The notes under the pieces were generated by a model. It did no database searches. It had not been told where the DNA came from and saw only the letters and a list, made by a program, of their open reading frames with translations. Positions 8,925-12,531 of a stretch of 12,531 nucleotides of DNA are shown here, piece after piece (the first letter of the stretch is position 1; every line of letters begins with the position of its first letter). This stretch comes from an uncultured Verrucomicrobiae bacterium (GTDB taxonomy: Bacteria; Verrucomicrobiota; Verrucomicrobiia; Verrucomicrobiales; Akkermansiaceae). The stretch covers positions 1-12,531 of the forward strand of contig CALGOH010000299.1 of NCBI GenBank assembly GCA_937957985.1, read 5' to 3'. The position numbers were made by a program, and so were the translations under genes.

Positions 8925-9145
8925 ACAACCACACTCTCTTTCGTCCGCGATGACTTACAAGCGGAAGCGCGGCGGCGGAGGGGCGTGAAACGATTCCGGC
9001 TGCCAGCGCTCCCCGGATTGGACGAGCGCTCCCGAATTGACCGACGGCAGACCCCGGCCCCACTCTCATGCATGCCTCTCTCGTGGAACGAGATCAAACA
9101 CAACGCCATCCGGTTCTCCCGCGAGTGGAAGGCGTGATCCCGCCG
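8925..9145. promoter_or_regulatory. Divergent intergenic region with a 20-bp imperfect tandem repeat
   Basis: This 221-base gap lies between the transporter and the STAS-GHKL gene and should hold both promoters. No clear -35/-10 pair was found. AGCGCTCCC occurs at 9005-9013 and again at 9025-9033, and similarity continues as CGGATTGGAC versus GAATTGACC, so the units repeat every 20 bases, about two helical turns. AGCGCT is itself a palindrome, so each unit could be half of an operator. The region 9068-9145 could instead be coding if the STAS-GHKL protein starts at the upstream ATG (9068). Confidence 0.35.
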
Positions 9146-10099
9146 ATGTCCCGCATCACTATCCCGCTGCCGCCCAGGGTCTTCGAGGACCAACTTCCCC
9201 ATCTCCTGCGCTCGCTCGCGGTTGGCGATGGCCATGAGGAGGTGAGCATCGACATCTCCGAGGTCAAGTTTCTCACACCCGCGGCGATCGTCGCCGTGCT
9301 CGCCCGCTGCCACGGTTGGATGGCTCGCGGCGGCCGGATCTTCCTCCGCGGCGCACACGAGTGCGAGAACCTTCGCTACCTGCAACGGATCGATTTCCTG
9401 CGCCACCTCGGCATCGACATGGAAGAAGACTTCCACCGGCACCCCACGGCGGACCGCTTCGTCCCGATCCAGGCTCTGACATTTGCGCGGGGAAACGTGG
9501 ACGTGATCTCATCCGAGATCACCCGCTGCGTCCTCCCGAATTCGGAACCCTCTGACGATGTCTATGGGATGATGCAGTACGCCACCGGCGAATTGCTCTC
9601 GAATGCGAAGTACCACTCGGGTGGCAAGGCGTTCGTCTGCGCCCAAGTCTTCCCCCAGCGGAATCTCGTCCGTATCGCCGTGGCGGATGACGGCCAGGGG
9701 ATCCGCGGAAGCTTTGTGAACACCACGCGAGAGGCGGATGCGGCCACGCCGGACGATGCGATCCGATTGGCCCTGCAACCCGGAGTTTCCAGTGCAAACC
9801 TACGCCCGGTGCCGCAACCCTACGGCGGCAGAAGCCATCGCGGCGTCGGCCTCACGATCACCCGCATCCTTGCGGCACAAGCCCTCGGGGAACTCACGAT
9901 CTCCACGGAATCCGGCTGGTTCAGAGAGCGCCACGGGCAAGAACTTCCTCCCCAAAGCCCCGGAGTTTCGTTCCCGGGAACGCTCGTGGCTGTGTCCCTG
10001 CACCGGGACCACATCGCCGACTACGCCGCCATGCACGCGACGGCCATGGCCGAGATCGGCATGGGGCCACTTGACACCGGAGGTATCTTCGGTGATTGA
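9146..10099 (+). CDS. STAS-like domain fused to GHKL ATPase (RsbW/SpoIIAB-like regulator)
   Basis: A soluble cytoplasmic protein, probably a signalling kinase or switch. With the start at 9146 it has 317 residues. Residues 1-95 look like a STAS/MlaB-type fold: strand V-S-I-D-I-S at 33-38, then K-F-L-T-P-A-A-I-V-A-V-L at 41-52, where anti-anti-sigma factors carry their phosphoserine; that serine is absent here. Residues about 135-285 are a complete GHKL ATP site. The N box is G-E-L-L-S-N-A-K-Y-H-S (148-158, E149 and N153), G1 is D-D-G-Q-G (181-185), G2 is R-G-V-G-L (232-236), and G-T is at 278-279. There is no His phosphoacceptor domain, so it is not an ordinary sensor kinase. GGAAGG at 9127-9132 lies 13 bases upstream of this ATG. 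The ATG at 9068 would add 26 unremarkable residues. Its stop overlaps the DUF4325 gene by eight bases. Confidence 0.82.
   Translation: MSRITIPLPPRVFEDQLPHLLRSLAVGDGHEEVSIDISEVKFLTPAAIVAVLARCHGWMARGGRIFLRGAHECENLRYLQRIDFLRHLGIDMEEDFHRHPTADRFVPIQALTFARGNVDVISSEITRCVLPNSEPSDDVYGMMQYATGELLSNAKYHSGGKAFVCAQVFPQRNLVRIAVADDGQGIRGSFVNTTREADAATPDDAIRLALQPGVSSANLRPVPQPYGGRSHRGVGLTITRILAAQALGELTISTESGWFRERHGQELPPQSPGVSFPGTLVAVSLHRDHIADYAAMHATAMAEIGMGPLDTGGIFGD
10079..10083 (+). promoter_or_regulatory. Shine-Dalgarno GGAGG that sets the DUF4325 gene's GTG start
   Basis: GGAGG lies eight bases before the GTG at 10092, inside the last codons of the STAS-GHKL gene. This is the best ribosome binding site among the starts I examined. 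It decides the start over the internal ATGs (10140 and later) and implies coupled translation of the two proteins. Confidence 0.75.
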
Positions 10100-10454
10100 A
10101 AACCCGGTGGCCGTGGCCATCACTCCCTCCCACTTAGCCATGAACCTCGAAATCTCCATGGCCCGCGAGTTCGGCGATTTCCTTGCCGACGGGCACGTCG
10201 GAAACCAGTTCCGCTCCCTCCGGATCGAGAGCGTTTGGAGCCGTGTCGATTCCGTGAAATTCGATTTCGAGGGCGTGACGAACATGACCGACTCCTTCGC
10301 CCACGCGTTTTTCGGCAACATGGCGGAGGAGCATGGTGAGGAGTTGCTCGCCAAGGTCCGTTTCATTGGCTGCTCGAAGGTCGTTCGTTCGTTTCTCTCG
10401 ATCGCGGTGAGTGAAGGACTCCGCCGCCATCGCGAGATGCACCGCGGTGCTTGA
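10092..10454 (+). CDS. DUF4325 (STAS-like) protein, partner of the GHKL ATPase
   Basis: A small cytoplasmic protein of 120 residues, translated from GTG with the GGAGG above. It matches the DUF4325 STAS-like pattern: a basic/aromatic N-terminal helix (A-R-E-F-G-D-F, 24-30), a strand V-K-F-D-F-E-G-V (55-62), M-T-D-S-F-A-H-A-F-F-G (65-75), then a strand and helix ending I-A-V-S-E-G-L (104-110). S68 falls where SpoIIAA-type STAS proteins are phosphorylated, if M-T-D-S is aligned with their M-D-S-S; this is my alignment by eye. Eight bases overlap the GHKL gene, so the two proteins are probably made in fixed ratio and interact. The reaction and output are unknown. The gene's A/T content looks higher than that of the flanking channel gene. 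Confidence 0.8.
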   Translation: MIENPVAVAITPSHLAMNLEISMAREFGDFLADGHVGNQFRSLRIESVWSRVDSVKFDFEGVTNMTDSFAHAFFGNMAEEHGEELLAKVRFIGCSKVVRSFLSIAVSEGLRRHREMHRGA

Positions 10455-10491
10455 TGCGGCCCCTGGCAGGCCACAGGTCCGCCACCCGCTT

Positions 10492-10510
10492 CGCAAACCG
10501 TAGGTTCGCG
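10492..10510. terminator. Possible bidirectional terminator hairpin between converging genes
   Basis: CGCAAACC (10492-10499) and GGTTCGCG (10503-10510) form an 8-position stem with one mismatch and a three-base loop. It lies in the 61-base gap between the stops of the converging DUF4325 and ClC genes. No T-run follows on either strand, so a role in termination is only inferred from position. Confidence 0.3.
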
Positions 10511-10515
10511 CCACC

Positions 10516-12309
10516 TCACCCCTCCACCGCGTTCTGCTGGCGGGCGATGTCGTTGAGGGTCAGCCAGCCGAGCAGCTTCTTCGGGTCGGCCGCACTGACC
10601 ACCGGCACCTGCTGGAAATCGCGGGCGATCATCCGGTTGGCCGCGTCGCGGATCGAGGTGTCGCCGGTCACGGTGAGCAGATGCTGGCCTTCCAACAGCT
10701 CGCCCACCGTGCGGTCGCCGGGGTGGTCGGTCAGCTCGTGCCGGGTGACCACTCCGGCCAGCCGCCCGTCCTCGTCGAAGACCGGGTAGGCGTGGAAGCG
10801 CTTGCCCTCGGTGCGGATCCGTTTCAGCGCCGACGCCAGCGTCTCGCCGGCCAGCAGCGCGAAGACATCGTGGCTCATGATCGACTGCACCGGCAGCTTG
10901 CGGTAGTCCTGCGCCCCGCGATACGCGGGCAGGCGGCGCAGGGTGATGCCGTCCTGGAGCAGCAGCGCGTTGTAGATGCTCACCGGCTGCAGGCCCTTCG
11001 CGATCCGCCAGGCGATCATGTTTCCGGCCATCAAGGGCAGGATCAGCGAGTAGTTGCCGGTCATCTCGAAGATGATGATCAGCGAGGTGAAGGGGCAGCG
11101 CACGACCGCGGCGAACATCGCGCCCATGCCGAGCAGCACACATCCGCCGATCACCTTGTCGTCGGTCGGAAACATCGGGATCCAGTTGCCGAGGTGATGG
11201 ACGTTCGCCAGTCCGGCACCGACGATGCCGCCCAGCATCCCGCCGAGGAAGAGCGTCGGGGAAAACAGTCCGCCCGAGCCGCCGCTGGCGTAGTTGAGCA
11301 CGACCGCCAGGAACTTCAGCCCCAGCAGCACCGCGAGGATCCGCACCGTCAGGGTGTTCTCGAAGGCCGCCTCCAGGCTGTCGTAGCCGATGCTGAAGAC
11401 CGAGCTGCGCGCGTCGCCGAGCTGACCGGTGACGTACCACGCGGTGAGGCCGAGCACGCCGCAGGCGAGGCCGCCGGTCGCGGGCCGGAACCACGAGGGC
11501 AGCCAGCGCCGGTGCTGGAACCATCCGCGCAGCCCGAGCGTGCTGCGGACGAAGGCGTGGCCGATCAGGCCCGCCGCCACCCCGAGCGGCAGCGCGACCA
11601 GCATCCAGGCGGAGGTCTTGTAGTTCTCCGCCATGTGGGCGGTGATGACCGGGTCCTCGCCGAGCAGCGAGCGCGACACCGCGGCCGCGACCACCACCGC
11701 CACGACCATTCCGCCGAGCGCCTTCATCGAGAAATTGTCGAGCAGCTCCTCGAAGACGAAGGTCAGCGCCGAGAGCGGCGCGTTGAAGGCGGCGGCGATT
11801 CCGGCGGCCATGCCGACCGGCGCCATCGACTGCACCCGGGCCGGATCGCGGAAGGCCCAGCGCCCGATGCGCGAGGTGATCGCCGTGCTGATGTGCACGG
11901 TGGGCCCCTCGCGGCCGAGGCTGTTGCCGAAGCCGACGTAGAGCGCGCCGAGGAAGAACCGCCAGACGCCGCTGCGCAGCGAGATCTTGCCGCCCTTGTT
12001 GTAGTAGGCCGCCTTGGTCTGCGGGATGCCGCTGCCCGCCGCCTCCGGCGCGAAGAACCGGACCCCGATCCCGACCAGCAGCCCGGCAAGCGTCGGCGCC
12101 CCCAGCAGGATGGCCGCGAACTGCATCGGATCGCGGCTTTCCGCCTCGTGCCACAGCCAGTGGAAAAGGTGGTGGATCGAGAGATGGAAGGCGACCGCGG
12201 TGAGACCGCAAAGCAGCCCGGCGAAGATGCAGAGGACGGCGAAACGCTGCGTGTCGCTCCACCGGCTGCGCATCCAGTCCGGCAGGCTTCGACGTCTTCC
12301 CTCACTCAT
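10516..12309 (-). CDS. ClC chloride channel/antiporter with two C-terminal CBS domains
   Basis: An inner-membrane chloride transporter of 597 residues: the ClC core (about 20-455) plus a CBS pair (about 473-530 and 535-592) that may sense adenine nucleotides or ionic state. The chloride-site motif G-S-G-I-P is at 92-96, and G-R-E-G-P at 132-136 contains the gating glutamate E134. F-V-F-E-E-L at 184-189 places E188 at the position of the internal proton glutamate of E. coli ClC. G-G-L-F-S-P is at 346-351, and Y446 fits the inner-gate tyrosine. Both glutamates suggest a Cl-/H+ antiporter rather than a channel; this is inference. No Shine-Dalgarno sequence is seen before the ATG at 12309, which follows a small CGCGG-TTT-CCGCG hairpin. 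It converges with the DUF4325 gene and shows no functional link to it. Domains look intact. Confidence 0.95.
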   Translation of the reverse strand: MSEGRRRSLPDWMRSRWSDTQRFAVLCIFAGLLCGLTAVAFHLSIHHLFHWLWHEAESRDPMQFAAILLGAPTLAGLLVGIGVRFFAPEAAGSGIPQTKAAYYNKGGKISLRSGVWRFFLGALYVGFGNSLGREGPTVHISTAITSRIGRWAFRDPARVQSMAPVGMAAGIAAAFNAPLSALTFVFEELLDNFSMKALGGMVVAVVVAAAVSRSLLGEDPVITAHMAENYKTSAWMLVALPLGVAAGLIGHAFVRSTLGLRGWFQHRRWLPSWFRPATGGLACGVLGLTAWYVTGQLGDARSSVFSIGYDSLEAAFENTLTVRILAVLLGLKFLAVVLNYASGGSGGLFSPTLFLGGMLGGIVGAGLANVHHLGNWIPMFPTDDKVIGGCVLLGMGAMFAAVVRCPFTSLIIIFEMTGNYSLILPLMAGNMIAWRIAKGLQPVSIYNALLLQDGITLRRLPAYRGAQDYRKLPVQSIMSHDVFALLAGETLASALKRIRTEGKRFHAYPVFDEDGRLAGVVTRHELTDHPGDRTVGELLEGQHLLTVTGDTSIRDAANRMIARDFQQVPVVSAADPKKLLGWLTLNDIARQQNAVEG

Positions 12310-12310
12310 C

Positions 12311-12323
12311 CGCGGAAACCGCG
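12311..12323. repeat. Short palindrome abutting the ClC start
   Basis: CGCGG-AAA-CCGCG, a perfect 5-bp stem with a three-base loop, ends one base before the ClC start codon on the minus strand. In the transcript it would occupy the place of the ribosome binding site. It could hinder translation or simply be part of the hairpin-rich block upstream. Confidence 0.45.
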
Positions 12324-12333
12324 CGTATCACGG

Positions 12334-12359
12334 GGAGTGGCGCTTTCCAAGCGCCATGG
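12334..12359 (+). repeat. REP-like hairpin element, family II, copy 1
   Basis: GGAG at 12334-12337 is followed directly by TGGCGCTT-TCC-AAGCGCCA (12338-12356), a perfect 8-bp stem with a TCC loop, then TGG. Bases 12335-12359 are a perfect 25-base inverted repeat of 12469-12493. It has the same GGAG-plus-hairpin plan as family I but an unrelated stem. Confidence 0.78.
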
Positions 12360-12468
12360 GATGAAGAGGCGGATTCCCATCCGCATCGAAAAGCCGGTAA
12401 TCCCCTTCGCCCGCGACCGGCCACCCGCGGCAGGCCTCACCTCGCGACGAGGACGTCGCCCCGCCCCG
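12360..12468. repeat. Hairpin-rich spacer between the family II copies
   Basis: These 109 bases hold further perfect palindromes: GCGGAT-TCCC-ATCCGC at 12369-12384 and GCGACG-AGGA-CGTCGC at 12444-12459, the latter overlapping CCTCG-CGA-CGAGG at 12440-12452. A CCGCG/CGCGG pair lies at 12411-12430. No protein-like reading frame is apparent. With its flanks it forms a composite BIME-like block filling the gap upstream of the ClC gene. Confidence 0.55.
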
Positions 12469-12494
12469 CCATGGCGCTTGGAAAGCGCCACTCC
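12469..12494 (-). repeat. REP-like family II, copy 2 (inverted)
   Basis: On the minus strand it reads GGAG (12494-12491), then TGGCGCTT-TCC-AAGCGCCA and TGG, matching copy 1 perfectly over 25 bases. Its first G is the last base of the TAG stop of the gene at the right edge, so it begins exactly at a gene end, as the family I copy does at glpK. Confidence 0.78.
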
Positions 12495-12531
12495 TACCCC
12501 ATCACCTCCCGCAGCTCGCGCTTGAGCTGCT
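12494..12531 (-). CDS. Probable C-terminal end of a gene running off the right edge (partial)
   Basis: Reading leftward from the edge, one frame gives eleven residues, Q-L-K-R-E-L-R-E-V-M-G, then TAG at 12496-12494. The charged helical end with a final Gly is protein-like, and a REP element starts right at the stop, as it does behind glpK. Thirty-eight bases are too few to name a product or to exclude chance. Confidence 0.4.
   Translation of the reverse strand, partial: QLKRELREVMG

Noticed and set aside
7485..9137. 550-codon plus-strand frame
   Set aside because: Antisense to the SLC13-type transporter; composition is His/Arg/Asp-rich and not protein-like.
9146..10099. Sensor histidine kinase
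   Set aside because: No phosphoacceptor His domain, membrane segment or response regulator; the GHKL site alone fits an RsbW/SpoIIAB-like protein.
9800..12262. 820-codon minus-strand frame and 614-codon plus-strand frame at 10681-12525
   Set aside because: Both shadow the ClC gene in other frames, cross intergenic DNA, and have Arg/Pro/Ala-rich translations without domains.

Overview
The window is GC-rich DNA, about 65% by eye, densely coded with short intergenic gaps. It carries a thrB-thrC pair, a secreted sulfatase, E. coli-type metabolic genes and hairpin repeats at gene ends. Together these suggest a member of the Verrucomicrobiota (Luteolibacter/Haloferula-like). That assignment is inference: there is no rRNA or marker tree here.

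Layout, left to right. Positions 1-1551 (minus) hold the N-terminal 517 residues of a membrane-anchored protein with two similar beta-rich segments, divergent from the next block. Positions 1769-4042 (plus) hold thrB and thrC, the last two steps of threonine synthesis. Positions 4096-5550 (plus) hold an exported arylsulfatase-type enzyme. Glycerol kinase glpK (5648-7090, minus) converges on it, and a SLC13/DASS-type transporter with two cytoplasmic TrkA-C domains (7134-8924, minus) lies just upstream of glpK. Divergent from that transporter is a tightly coupled two-gene module (9146-10454, plus): a STAS-like domain fused to a GHKL ATPase, followed by a small DUF4325 (STAS-like) protein. A ClC chloride channel/antiporter with two CBS domains (10516-12309, minus) converges on the module. 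The right edge holds the last 11 codons of a probable minus-strand gene.

Two results stand out. First, the STAS-GHKL plus DUF4325 pair has the parts of a partner-switching regulator (a kinase-like ATPase and STAS substrates). No sigma factor, phosphatase or sensor lies beside it, so its output is unknown. It also looks lower in GC than the channel gene next to it, in hand counts of single lines. Second, the window contains two families of REP-like palindromes with different stems but the same plan: a GGAG tetranucleotide, then a hairpin with a TTCC or TCC loop. Copies begin 0-6 bases after the stop codons of thrC, the sulfatase and glpK, or overlap the stop by one base at the right-edge gene. 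Each of these reads in the same direction as the gene it follows. This matches the architecture of REPs mobilised by RAYT transposases, although no RAYT gene is in the window.

Apart from thrB-thrC and the STAS/DUF4325 pair, the genes do not form an obvious common pathway. Several very long ORFs in other frames are shadows of these genes, produced by the GC-rich codon use.
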